A stretch of 64,000 nucleotides of DNA. Source: Halodesulfurarchaeum sp. HSR-GB (GTDB lineage Archaea > Halobacteriota > Halobacteria > Halobacteriales > Halobacteriaceae). The notes below the pieces were generated by a model. It did not search any database and had not been told where the DNA came from. It worked only from the letters and a program-made list of their open reading frames with translations. The position numbers and the translations under genes were made by a program. This document shows positions 1 to 7,366 of this stretch, piece after piece. The stretch spans positions 1,789,421 to 1,853,420 of the forward strand of contig NZ_JAVKGN010000001.1 of assembly GCF_031432215.1 (NCBI RefSeq). The letters run 5' to 3'. Within the stretch, counting starts at the first letter, position 1; every line of letters begins with the position of its first letter.

Positions 1-1
1 G

Positions 2-622
2 GCGACGAACTTGATTCTCGACGGCGCCCCAAAGATGGGCGAGCGCGTCGCGGTTTTCGGTGCTGGGGCCGTGGGCCTGAGTACGATCGGGATTCTCGCC
101 GGGTTTCCGCTGTCGGAACTGCTCGTCGTCGACCCGCTCTCCTCGCGTCGTGATCGAGCAGAAAAGATGGGGGCTGACACCACCGTCGCCCCGGCCGAAC
201 TCTCGACGAGTCGGTGGAGTGACTTACCGGGTCCCGATGGGGCCGATCTCGTCTACGAGATCTCGGGCAATCCCTCGGCGCTGGACCAGGCCCGGGCACT
301 TGCGGGCTATGACAGTCGCATTATCGTGGGGTCCTGGTACGGGACCAAACCGACCACGCTTGCACTCGGTGGGGAGTTCCATCGGGACCGCATCTCGATC
401 GAATCGAGCCAGGTGAGCACACTGTCACCGACACTTCGCGGCCGGTGGACCTACGACCGCCGCACGGCGGTGGCACTGGACAACCTCGAATCGTTGCCGG
501 TCGAGTCGCTCATAACCCACCACATTCCATTCGAGGAGGCCCCACAGGCGTATCGGCTCCTCGACCAGCACCCGGCTGAAGCCCTCCAGGTCCTGCTCAC
601 ATATCAGGAAGACCACCAATGA
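2..622 (+). CDS. Zinc-type alcohol dehydrogenase superfamily protein, 3' part
   Basis: The gene enters from outside the window. The frame is open from base 2, and the TTG at 11 is probably internal because the protein begins mid-domain. The visible 206 residues are the NAD(P)-binding and C-terminal half of a medium-chain dehydrogenase: a Rossmann motif FGAGAVGLSTIG near the start, then an acidic residue (VVDP) that would contact the cofactor ribose. The catalytic zinc ligands would lie upstream and cannot be checked. Its stop overlaps the next start in an ATGA, so it is translationally coupled to a PTPS-family pterin enzyme and a methyltransferase. That context suggests a role in making a pterin- or purine-derived cofactor; the substrate is unknown. 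Confidence 0.8.
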   Translation, partial: ATNLILDGAPKMGERVAVFGAGAVGLSTIGILAGFPLSELLVVDPLSSRRDRAEKMGADTTVAPAELSTSRWSDLPGPDGADLVYEISGNPSALDQARALAGYDSRIIVGSWYGTKPTTLALGGEFHRDRISIESSQVSTLSPTLRGRWTYDRRTAVALDNLESLPVESLITHHIPFEEAPQAYRLLDQHPAEALQVLLTYQEDHQ

Positions 623-1014
623 CCGACCACACATACGAACTGACCGTCACGCGCTCGTTCGTCGCACAGCATTTCCTCACCGTCCCAGATCCGGGCGCGG
701 AGGGGGACCCACATAGCCACCAGTACACCGTCGAGGTCCAGTTTGGCGGTTCTGAGTTAGGGGAGTACGGCTACCTCGTCGACATCGACGCGGTCGAGGC
801 GATCCTCGATGAGCTGGAGGGTCGCTATCGGGATCAGTTGCTCAACGACCTCCCGGAATTCGAAGGGCGCAACCCGAGCGTCGAGCATTTCGCCCGCCTG
901 TTCGGTGATCGGGTCGAGCAGGCCCTGACGGATCCAAACCCCGATTACCTGCAGGTACGGATGTGGGAGGACGACGTTTCGTGGGCGAGTCATTCCCGAC
1001 ACCTCGAGACATGA
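619..1014 (+). CDS. 6-pyruvoyl-tetrahydropterin synthase family (COG0720) protein, Glu-for-Cys variant
   Basis: 131 aa, the normal length for a PTPS/QueD subunit. The predicted zinc ligands are H18, H32 and H34 (DPHSHQY). In QueD and true PTP synthases the motif is CxxxHGH. Here the Cys position is E28 (E-G-D-P-H-S-H), the replacement used by the PTPS-III group that makes 6-hydroxymethyl-dihydropterin for folate-type cofactors. So this is probably not queuosine/archaeosine QueD, and 6-carboxytetrahydropterin synthase would be a risky label. It overlaps the dehydrogenase before it and the methyltransferase after it by ATGA junctions, so the three act as one operon. The PTPS fold is certain from the motifs; the reaction is inferred. 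Confidence 0.78.
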   Translation: MTDHTYELTVTRSFVAQHFLTVPDPGAEGDPHSHQYTVEVQFGGSELGEYGYLVDIDAVEAILDELEGRYRDQLLNDLPEFEGRNPSVEHFARLFGDRVEQALTDPNPDYLQVRMWEDDVSWASHSRHLET

Positions 1015-1862
1015 ATCACGTGGATCCCCGGTATCTAGAAGCCAAACGCTCACTCGATTCCCGTGCCCGATCGCGTCGTGTCCGTGACCAACTGCTTGCC
1101 GCACTGCCCGAGGATCCGAGCATTATCGAGATCGGTTGTGGCACGGGAACGCTCCTGCCGCAGTTGCTCCAGTGGGGTGTCGATCGTGGCAGGTATCGGG
1201 GTATCGACACGGCCGAACGTCTCATCGCGTTCGCCCGAGACGCTCGAGCGGCCGAATTTCGTCACGAGGGAATTCCAGTTACAGAACAGGAACACGGGTT
1301 CACCGTCGGAGACCTTTCAGTTACCTTCGAGCAGGCCGATGGACTCGAAGTCTTGGAAACCACAGCGGATGTGGACCTCGTCATCGGGCACGCGTTTGGG
1401 GATCTCGTGGCGGTGCCGAAATTAGTCACAAAACTCGAATCGGCGCTTGCACCCGGGGGACTTGCCTACCTCCCGATTACGTTCGACGGCGGGACGATCT
1501 TTCAGCCCGATCATCCCGCAGATCGAGCAGTCGAACAGGCGTACCACGAGGCCATCGACGCCGAGCCCGGACGGGACTCCCGGGCCGGGCGACATCTCGC
1601 CGAGGCGTTTCGCCGGGGAAAGGGAGACCTGCTCGGGATGGCTGGCTCGGACTGGATCCTCAGACCCCACGGCGGGACCTATCCCGTCGACGAAGGGTAC
1701 GTCCTCCGGACAATTCTCGATTTCATCGAATCCGCACTCTCCGAGAGAACATTTAGTGACAGAGCGGACTGGCTCGCCACCCGCCGTGGGCAACTCGCTG
1801 CCCGAGAGCTAACATACGTGGCTCATCAATACGATCTGCTGTATCAAATGCCGCGTTCGTGA
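1011..1862 (+). CDS. Class I SAM-dependent methyltransferase
   Basis: 283 aa. The SAM-binding motif I, IIEIGCGTG, is at residues 38-46, followed by an acidic motif II region (GIDTAERLI). The start is the ATG that overlaps the PTPS stop as ATGA; an upstream GTG at 963 would lie inside the PTPS gene and was rejected. The C-terminal 100 residues have no motif I recognise. The substrate is unknown. As the third gene of a coupled operon with a PTPS-type enzyme it may methylate the product of that pathway, which is inference from context only. Confidence 0.75.
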   Translation: MNHVDPRYLEAKRSLDSRARSRRVRDQLLAALPEDPSIIEIGCGTGTLLPQLLQWGVDRGRYRGIDTAERLIAFARDARAAEFRHEGIPVTEQEHGFTVGDLSVTFEQADGLEVLETTADVDLVIGHAFGDLVAVPKLVTKLESALAPGGLAYLPITFDGGTIFQPDHPADRAVEQAYHEAIDAEPGRDSRAGRHLAEAFRRGKGDLLGMAGSDWILRPHGGTYPVDEGYVLRTILDFIESALSERTFSDRADWLATRRGQLAARELTYVAHQYDLLYQMPRS

Positions 1863-1904
1863 TTGTCGGTTTCACAGCAAAAGCCCCGACACAGCCTTCG
1901 AAAA

Positions 1905-1912
1905 CTTATCAT
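1905..1912 (+). promoter_or_regulatory. TATA box of the AbrB-like gene
   Basis: CTTATCAT is centred about 27 bp before position 1935, a few bases ahead of the ATG at 1938. This supports a leaderless transcript and the short 59-aa gene model over the longer open frame. Confidence 0.5.
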
Positions 1913-1937
1913 CTATTGCGGAATTCAGTACGGACAA

Positions 1938-2117
1938 ATGAGCGACCCTGTCTGTGCCGTGAGCAGCGTGCTGGGGACGAAACTCCCGATTCCGGCCCGA
2001 ATCAGGGCGGCACTCGACCTCGAAGACGGCGACCAGCTGCGCTGGGAGGTCGAGGACGAAAAGACAGTTCGGCTAACAGTCGTGCCGGAGCCGGATGGAA
2101 CAGTCGACCTGGACTGA
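1938..2117 (+). CDS. AbrB/SpoVT-type DNA-binding domain protein
   Basis: 59 aa. The sequence reads as a single swapped-hairpin AbrB domain: VLGTKLPIPARIRAALDL (beta strand, PIPARIR, helix) followed by EDGDQLRWEVED. Such domains dimerise to bind DNA and occur in antitoxins and in stand-alone haloarchaeal regulators. No toxin gene is beside it; the next gene is purM. The open frame extends upstream to 1863, but a TATA box at 1905-1912 places the transcript start at the ATG used here. The target is unknown. Confidence 0.7.
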   Translation: MSDPVCAVSSVLGTKLPIPARIRAALDLEDGDQLRWEVEDEKTVRLTVVPEPDGTVDLD

Positions 2118-2172
2118 GCCAGCTACCGCTCGGACCGTAGCGCTTTTCGCCCCCGGACACCCCGCTCAGAGC

Positions 2173-3153
2173 ATGACCGAGGACGAGGAGATGACCTACG
2201 CCGAGGCGGGCGTCGACATCGAGGAGAGCGAGGCCGCGGTCGGGGCACTCGTGGGGGCGATGACAGACGTCGAGGACACGACCGCCTACGCGGGCCTGAT
2301 CGACATCGGGGATCGCTATCTCGCGATGACCACCGACGGGGTGGGCACGAAACTCCTGGTCGCCGAGGCCCTAGAGGATTATTCGACCATCGGCATCGAC
2401 TGCATCGCAATGAACGTGAACGACCTCGTGGCCGCCGGCGTCACGCCGGTCGCCTTCGTGGATTATCTCGCCGTCGACGAACCCTCCGAGACGATGAGCG
2501 CGGAGATCGGCACCGGACTGGCCGACGGGGCGAGTCGCGGGGGCGTGAGCCTCGTCGGCGGCGAGACAGCAGTCCTCCCGGAGGTCATCTCCGGATTCGA
2601 CCTGGCCGGGGCCGCGGCCGGGCTGGCGACTCCGGATCAGTTGCTCGACGGCGAGGCCCAGGTCGGTGACAAACTCGTGGGCATTCCCTCCAGTGGGGTG
2701 CACTCGAACGGCCTCACGCTGGCCCGTAAAGCCGCCACGGCCGATCACGAATACGACGACCCTCTCCCAGGTGAGGATCGAACCATCGGCGAAGCGCTGC
2801 TGGAGCCCACACGGATCTACACCTACCTGCTGGATTCGATTCACGCCCACGACGTACACGCGGCGGCTCACGTCACCGGCGGTGGCTGGACGAACCTCTT
2901 TCGCATGGGCGAGTTCGGCTACGAGATCACCGATCCCCACCCAGTCCAGCCAGTCTTCGAATTCATCCAGGACGCGGGGAACGTCTCCGAGGAGGAGATG
3001 CACCGGACCTTCAACATGGGCACGGGCTTCGTGGTCGCCATCGATCCGGCCGACGCCGAGGCATTCGTCGCAGAGACTGACGGGCAGATCATCGGCGACG
3101 TGACCGAAGGCTCGACAGTCGAGATTCACGGGTGTCGCTTCGACCCCGAGTAG
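2173..3153 (+). CDS. purM: Phosphoribosylformylglycinamidine cyclo-ligase
   Basis: 326 aa, within the usual size of PurM (AIR synthase), which uses ATP to close the imidazole ring of FGAM in purine synthesis. Family sequence is clear: YAEAGVDIEE at the N-terminus, MTTDGVGTKLL in the ATP/substrate region, DCIAMNVNDLV, SLVGGETAVLPE, and GGGWTNLFRMG in the C-terminal AIRS domain. The ATG at 2173 gives the family's normal N-terminus; a longer frame from 2095 would overlap the previous gene. It is not next to other pur genes in this window. Confidence 0.96.
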   Translation: MTEDEEMTYAEAGVDIEESEAAVGALVGAMTDVEDTTAYAGLIDIGDRYLAMTTDGVGTKLLVAEALEDYSTIGIDCIAMNVNDLVAAGVTPVAFVDYLAVDEPSETMSAEIGTGLADGASRGGVSLVGGETAVLPEVISGFDLAGAAAGLATPDQLLDGEAQVGDKLVGIPSSGVHSNGLTLARKAATADHEYDDPLPGEDRTIGEALLEPTRIYTYLLDSIHAHDVHAAAHVTGGGWTNLFRMGEFGYEITDPHPVQPVFEFIQDAGNVSEEEMHRTFNMGTGFVVAIDPADAEAFVAETDGQIIGDVTEGSTVEIHGCRFDPE

Positions 3154-3154
3154 G

Positions 3155-3694
3155 TTAGCTGACGCGAGCGGCCACGTCGGCCTGGGTGATGATGCCCACC
3201 GTCGTCCCGTCCTCGGTGACCATCACGGCCTTGTAGTACTCCAGCAGACTCCTGATCTCCGAGAGGACGGCATCGGGGGAGATCGTCGGAAAACTCTCGC
3301 TCATGATCTCACGGACCTGTTTCTCGCCGACGGCCTCGCCGGCCTGAATGACGTCGGAATCGCTGATCGATCCGACCGGAACCCCCTCCTCGATGACCGG
3401 CAACTGGGAGTACCCCGCCTCCTGCATCCGCTCGACTGCCAGACTGACCGGATCGCCGGGGCCCACGCTCACCACGGTCTCGTGCATCAGACTCTCGGCC
3501 CGAATCACCTCGCCCGCGGCCGCTTCGAGGGCCTCGACGATGCGCCGGAGCGTCGAGAGCCGCGGGTCGACGTCACCGCCCTCGATCCGGGCGATCAGCG
3601 GCTGGGAAACGTCCGCCCGGTCGGCCAGTTCCCGCTGGGTCAAGCCGAGCGTGGTGCGACGTTCCCGCAGGTCCTGGGGCGTCGGTAGATGCAT
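3155..3694 (-). CDS. Transcriptional regulator with XRE-type HTH and two CBS domains
   Basis: 179 aa. Residues about 7-60 form an XRE/Cro helix-turn-helix (LGLTQRELADRADVSQPLIARIEGG). Residues about 65-178 are a pair of CBS motifs (MHETVVSVGPGDPVSLAVERM and MSESFPTISPDAVLSEIRSL), which usually bind adenosine nucleotides. The protein is probably a soluble nucleotide-sensing regulator. Its neighbour purM converges on it with one base between the stops, so adenylate sensing and purine synthesis could be linked, but this is only positional. Start supported by a TATA-like TTTATCAA (plus-strand 3717-3724) about 25 bp upstream. Confidence 0.85.
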   Translation of the reverse strand: MHLPTPQDLRERRTTLGLTQRELADRADVSQPLIARIEGGDVDPRLSTLRRIVEALEAAAGEVIRAESLMHETVVSVGPGDPVSLAVERMQEAGYSQLPVIEEGVPVGSISDSDVIQAGEAVGEKQVREIMSESFPTISPDAVLSEIRSLLEYYKAVMVTEDGTTVGIITQADVAARVS

Positions 3695-3733
3695 ACCGGG
3701 CTATAACTGGGAGTTATTGATAAAGGTTCGGGG

Positions 3734-4093
3734 TTACTCCTCCTCGTCCTCGGCTTCCTCGATGACCTCGATGACCTTCAGCGGAACGTCCCGCAGGGCC
3801 CCACCGACCTCGCTTTTGGCGATGCGGGAGGCGTGTTCGTCGCTCTCGGCGTTGAAAACGGTCATCTCAAGCTCCAGTCCGACCAGGGCTGTATCGGCGG
3901 CCAAGAAGGCGGCGTCGAGAGGCTCGCCACAGGCGGGACAGCTCGTGAGCCCCGGCTGGACCTCGACGTACTCCAGATCGGCTTCGTTGAGTCGCTTGCC
4001 AGCCTCGCTGACGGCCACACCGATCGCGTCGTCGGAGTTCTCCACGTCTCGCACCAACCATGCCGCTTCCATCGCGACCACGAAATTTGCCAT
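3734..4093 (-). CDS. UPF0212 (DUF555) family protein
   Basis: 119 aa. The match to the archaeal UPF0212/DUF555 family is strong along the whole length: VAMEAAWLVRDVE near the N-terminus, GVAVSEAGKRLNEADLEYVEV, a CPACGEP zinc-ribbon-like knuckle, TALVGLELEM, and HASRIAKSEVGGALRDVPL. The function is unknown. The start MANFVVAMEAAWL matches the family; the frame stays open upstream to 4795 but the extra residues overlap other genes. An inverted repeat lies upstream between a TATA-like box and the expected transcript start. Confidence 0.88.
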   Translation of the reverse strand: MANFVVAMEAAWLVRDVENSDDAIGVAVSEAGKRLNEADLEYVEVQPGLTSCPACGEPLDAAFLAADTALVGLELEMTVFNAESDEHASRIAKSEVGGALRDVPLKVIEVIEEAEDEEE

Positions 4094-4147
4094 GTCAACT
4101 GCATCGAGGCGGAGCAAAAGGTGTTTTGCGGTTTGATTCGGTGGCGC

Positions 4148-4162
4148 ACCTTCACCGAAGGT
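4148..4162. promoter_or_regulatory. Perfect inverted repeat ACCTTC-N3-GAAGGT, possible operator
   Basis: Six-base arms with a three-base spacer. On the minus strand a TATA-like TTACTTAT (about 4166-4177) precedes it, so the repeat sits between box and expected start of the UPF0212 transcript, a usual repressor position in archaea. Further ACCTTC half-sites are at 4182-4187 and 4241-4246, and GAAGG at 4201-4205. The 249-bp gap otherwise holds only the promoter of the next small gene. Confidence 0.4.
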
Positions 4163-4307
4163 TCCGAATAAGTAATGGAATACCTTCGGATGACCCCGGC
4201 GAAGGCCACCCCAGTAATCGGCGATTTGCGAATCTGATTTACCTTCATCCAAGTTCACTTGAACCCGCAGACAGCGTCGGGGTGACGGGCCGGGCGAGGG
4301 GCGAACA

Positions 4308-4315
4308 CTTATATA
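4308..4315 (+). promoter_or_regulatory. TATA box of the 56-aa membrane protein gene
   Basis: CTTATATA lies 28-35 bp before the ATG at 4343, which fits a leaderless transcript and is the best promoter evidence that this very short gene is real. Confidence 0.6.
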
Positions 4316-4342
4316 CACCCGCAGCGGATCGCCGGGTATCCG

Positions 4343-4513
4343 ATGATCCAACGGGTCACCCGGTTCGCGACGTTGACCGCCTACCAATCGTCCCTCGCCG
4401 TGGGAATCGGCCTCATGCCGATCGCCCTGCTGGCGCGGAAACTTGGAGTGACACTCCCGGTCCACCGCCTCGTCGAGCGCACGGAAGCGGCCTACGAAGC
4501 GAAAACGAAGTAA
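4343..4513 (+). CDS. Small hydrophobic protein, 56 aa
   Basis: The frame encodes MIQRVTRFATLTAYQSSLAV at its start, then a hydrophobic run (GIGLMPIALLARKLGV) and a charged C-terminus ending AYEAKTK. One membrane helix is likely at about residues 12-31, with Arg residues on both sides. A strong TATA box is correctly placed for a leaderless message. It is divergent from UPF0212 and upstream of the VOC protein gene. I do not recognise a named family; it looks like a conserved-type short membrane protein that automated callers may miss. Confidence 0.6.
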   Translation: MIQRVTRFATLTAYQSSLAVGIGLMPIALLARKLGVTLPVHRLVERTEAAYEAKTK

Positions 4514-4573
4514 CGAGACCCGACACCGTTCCCGAGCACCGAGGTTTTCACCGTCCAAGCCCTGCGGACAGGT

Positions 4574-5362
4574 ATGAATGGCACACTCGATCACGTGATG
4601 GTTCGCGTGTCGAATCTCGCGGATTCGGTCGACTGGTATCAGACTCACCTCGACTACGAAGAGAAGGGCCGCCACGAGGGCGACGGGTTCACCATCGTGT
4701 ACCTGGGGCCAGCGGACATGCACCCGGAGAGCGCGATGCTCGAACTGACCCACAACGAGGGCGAGACGCCCACGCTGGGTGACGCCTGGGGACACGTCGC
4801 CGTCCGGGTGCCCGAGGGCGAACTCGATTCGGCCTACGAGCAGCTAATGGACGGCGGCGTCTCGGACTACCGCGATCCCGAATCGTGCGGTGGAAAATAC
4901 GCCTTCGTCAAGGACCCGGACGGCCACGAGATCGAACTCGTCGAGCGGGACCACGGCCGGCTGTGGAGTCTCGATCACACCATGCTCCGCGTCGAGGACG
5001 CCGATCAGGCCATCGGGTTCTGGGGCCGGAAATTCGAGTACGAACTGGCCGGTCGGTGGGAGGCAGATACCTTCGCGAACTACTTCCTCGAACCGGCGGG
5101 GGCAGCCCCGGAAGCGATGTCCGTGGAGTTGACCTCCAACTACGACGGTCGAACCTACGATCATGGCGACGCGTGGGGTCATCTGGCGATCCGAGCAGAC
5201 GACCTCCTGGAAGATTGGGAGCAGTTGCTGACTCGCGAGGCACCGGCGTACCGACCGCCCTCGGAGAACGAGAATCGCTATGGGTTCACCAAGACCCCGA
5301 GCGGTCACGAGATCGAACTTCTCGAACGAGATCCCGACGCCGACTCGCTGTTCCCCTTCTAG
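4574..5362 (+). CDS. Duplicated VOC-family (glyoxalase/dioxygenase-like) protein
   Basis: 262 aa made of two vicinal-oxygen-chelate repeats, about residues 1-127 and 128-262. Each carries the same motif order: LDHVMVRV / LDHTMLRV (His ligand), MLELTHN / MSVELTSN (Glu ligand), DAWGHVAVRV / DAWGHLAIRA (His) and GHEIELVE / GHEIELLE (Glu). A complete ligand set in both halves suggests two metal sites within one chain. Lactoylglutathione lyase is the closest general label, but haloarchaea use gamma-glutamylcysteine rather than glutathione, so the thiol adduct may differ. The stop TAG is shared with the convergent histidine kinase in a CTAG. Confidence 0.82.
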   Translation: MNGTLDHVMVRVSNLADSVDWYQTHLDYEEKGRHEGDGFTIVYLGPADMHPESAMLELTHNEGETPTLGDAWGHVAVRVPEGELDSAYEQLMDGGVSDYRDPESCGGKYAFVKDPDGHEIELVERDHGRLWSLDHTMLRVEDADQAIGFWGRKFEYELAGRWEADTFANYFLEPAGAAPEAMSVELTSNYDGRTYDHGDAWGHLAIRADDLLEDWEQLLTREAPAYRPPSENENRYGFTKTPSGHEIELLERDPDADSLFPF

Positions 5363-6507
5363 CGGGGAAGCTGAATGCGAACGAGGGCCCCCTCGGCCTG
5401 ATTTTCGAAGGTCAAATCCCCGCCCAGTTGATCGACGAGCCAGGTCGCCTCCCACAGGCCAAGGCCCATCCCATGTTCGAGTTGTTCTTCCTGAGGACGC
5501 TTGAGCGCCTCCAGTTCCGTCTCCGGGATGCCGGGACCGTCGTCCTCGATTTCGATCCAATACTGGGAGTCGGTCCGGTCGGTGCGAACGGTCACGGACG
5601 GCTGCTCGGCCTCTGCGTGCCGGATGGCGTTGGTCAACAGTTCGTCGAGGGCGATCTGAACGAACTGCGGGTTCGACGATAGTTCGGCGTCGGCGATCGA
5701 CTCGACCTCGATCTGTGCGTGTTCATATCGGGATCGAACGTCCTCGATCGCCTCCCGGATAGTCGATCGAATCGATTGGTCGCCCGTTTGCTCGTGGTCG
5801 GCGTGAATCGCCTCCTCCAGACGACGGGCCCGATCTGCCAGATCCAGTAGATCAAGTCCCGAGGCCTCGATGGTCTGGAGCCGCTCGCGGGCCGCCGTCG
5901 GGAACTCCCGCCAGGCGGTATAGAGGGTGCGCAGTTCCTCGGGGAGCATGGTTGCATCAAACGAGCCGTCGGCCGATCGTTCACGGAGCCGTTGATCGAC
6001 CGCGTCGAGTTCCGACTCCAGTTCGACCATGCGTTCGAGGACGAGATCCACGTTGCCCTGGATGATGTTGAGCCGGTTGCGGATGTTGTGTCGCAGGATC
6101 CGGTTCAGCACGCTGGCCTGTTGCTGGTACTGTACCCGCTCGGAGATATCCCGGACGCTCGCCAGCACCAGGGTCCGGTTGTCGTGTTCGATGGGGGCCA
6201 GACTCACCTGGATCGGGAACGTCGATCCGTCGGCCCGCTGCCCCTGCAGTATCAGTTCAGTCCCCATGGGCCGTCGCTCGGGAGCGTCGAGGTAGGAGTC
6301 ACGAAGCCCAACGTGTTCCTCCTCGTAGCGGTCCGGGACGAGAATCTCGATCGGCTCGCCCAACAACCGGTCGGGCGCGTAGCCAAACATCTCCTCGACC
6401 CGTTCGTTGAGGTCTGTCACCTGGCCGGATCCATCGACCAGCAGCAAGCCGTCGGGGATCTCGTCGATAAACTCGGAGAAAGAGAGGGCAGACTGGAACG
6501 ATTTCAT
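5359..6507 (-). CDS. PAS-domain sensor histidine kinase
   Basis: 382 aa, no membrane segment, so a soluble kinase. A PAS domain covers about residues 11-125 (LLLVDGSGQVTDLNERVEEM...FGYAPDRLLGEP, with the PAC end SVRDISERVQYQQQ). The phosphoacceptor is H140 in RILRHNIRNRLNI. The ATPase domain shows LDELLTNAIRHA (N box), IEIEDDGPGIP (G1) and GMGLGLWEATWLV (G2). No response regulator is adjacent, as is usual for orphan haloarchaeal kinases. The signal is unknown. Confidence 0.92.
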   Translation of the reverse strand: MKSFQSALSFSEFIDEIPDGLLLVDGSGQVTDLNERVEEMFGYAPDRLLGEPIEILVPDRYEEEHVGLRDSYLDAPERRPMGTELILQGQRADGSTFPIQVSLAPIEHDNRTLVLASVRDISERVQYQQQASVLNRILRHNIRNRLNIIQGNVDLVLERMVELESELDAVDQRLRERSADGSFDATMLPEELRTLYTAWREFPTAARERLQTIEASGLDLLDLADRARRLEEAIHADHEQTGDQSIRSTIREAIEDVRSRYEHAQIEVESIADAELSSNPQFVQIALDELLTNAIRHAEAEQPSVTVRTDRTDSQYWIEIEDDGPGIPETELEALKRPQEEQLEHGMGLGLWEATWLVDQLGGDLTFENQAEGALVRIQLPR

Positions 6508-6598
6508 GGGGGGTCATTTGTCCCGGTCGATCATTGTTCTTTGGACGGAGGAATCCGCAAGGGGACAACGGATCCCGGCGGGATCGCCCGAAAGAGTG

Positions 6599-6606
6599 CA
6601 TTTATG
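6599..6606 (+). promoter_or_regulatory. TATA box of psmB
   Basis: CATTTATG is centred 29 bp before the psmB ATG at 6632, consistent with leaderless transcription and with that start. Confidence 0.55.
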
Positions 6607-6631
6607 TGTCGCACGAGGGTACACGGGAGTA

Positions 6632-7366
6632 ATGTTTGACCAGCAGGAGCATGTGACAGCTGGCCCTCGCGGCGAGGTCCCGGATCTGGAGGTCGGAGAT
6701 CCGTACGCACCGGAACTCGGCTCGTTCCCCGAGAGTGACGTCTCCGAAGCCGATCTGGAGAACGTGACGAAGACCGGCACCACCATCGTCGGCGTGACCA
6801 CCCCCGAGGGGGTCGTCATGGGTTCGGACATGCGTGCGAGCCTGGGCGGCCGGATCGTCTCGAACAAAGACGTGCAGAAGGTCGAAGAGATCCAGCAGAA
6901 CGCCGCGCTGTCGATGTCCGGTTCGGTGGGCGGGGCCCAGTCCTACATCCGCTCTTTGCGTGCCGAGGCGAGTCTCTACGAGGCGCGTCGAGGCGAGAAC
7001 ATGTCCATTCACGCCCTGGCGACGATGGCGAGCAACCTCCTTCGTGGCGGTCCCTTCTTCAGAGTCGTCCCGCTGCTGGCCGGGATGGACGAGAAGGGTG
7101 CACACGTCTACAGCCTCGATCCCACGGGGAGTTCCCTCGCCGACGATTATTCGGCCCAGGGCAGCGGCATGCCTTACGCGCTGGGGGTCCTCGAACAGGA
7201 GTACACGGACGACCTCACGATGGACGAGGCCGTCACGGTCGCCGCCCGCGCCATCGATTCGGCCACGGAACGTGACACGGCCAGCGGCAACGGCATCCAC
7301 ATCACGAAAATCAGCCGCGAAGCCGTCGACATCGTCGGCCACAAGGACGTCAACGACCTGCTCTAG
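6632..7366 (+). CDS. psmB: Proteasome subunit beta
   Basis: 244 aa, including an N-terminal propeptide of 49 residues. Autocatalytic cleavage should fall between G49 and T50 in KTGTTIVGV, exposing the Thr nucleophile of the 20S core. Downstream motifs fit the beta family: GVVMGSDMRASLGG, SGSVGGAQSY, YSLDPTGSS and GSGMPYALGVLE. The start at 6632 is set by a TATA box at 6599-6606. No alpha subunit is nearby in this window. Its stop is shared with the convergent gene in a CTAG. Confidence 0.95.
   Translation: MFDQQEHVTAGPRGEVPDLEVGDPYAPELGSFPESDVSEADLENVTKTGTTIVGVTTPEGVVMGSDMRASLGGRIVSNKDVQKVEEIQQNAALSMSGSVGGAQSYIRSLRAEASLYEARRGENMSIHALATMASNLLRGGPFFRVVPLLAGMDEKGAHVYSLDPTGSSLADDYSAQGSGMPYALGVLEQEYTDDLTMDEAVTVAARAIDSATERDTASGNGIHITKISREAVDIVGHKDVNDLL

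Noticed and set aside
3862-4248. Minus-strand frame starting MKVNQIRKSPITG upstream of UPF0212
   Set aside because: It runs through UPF0212 in another frame, and its product has none of the acidic haloarchaeal composition.
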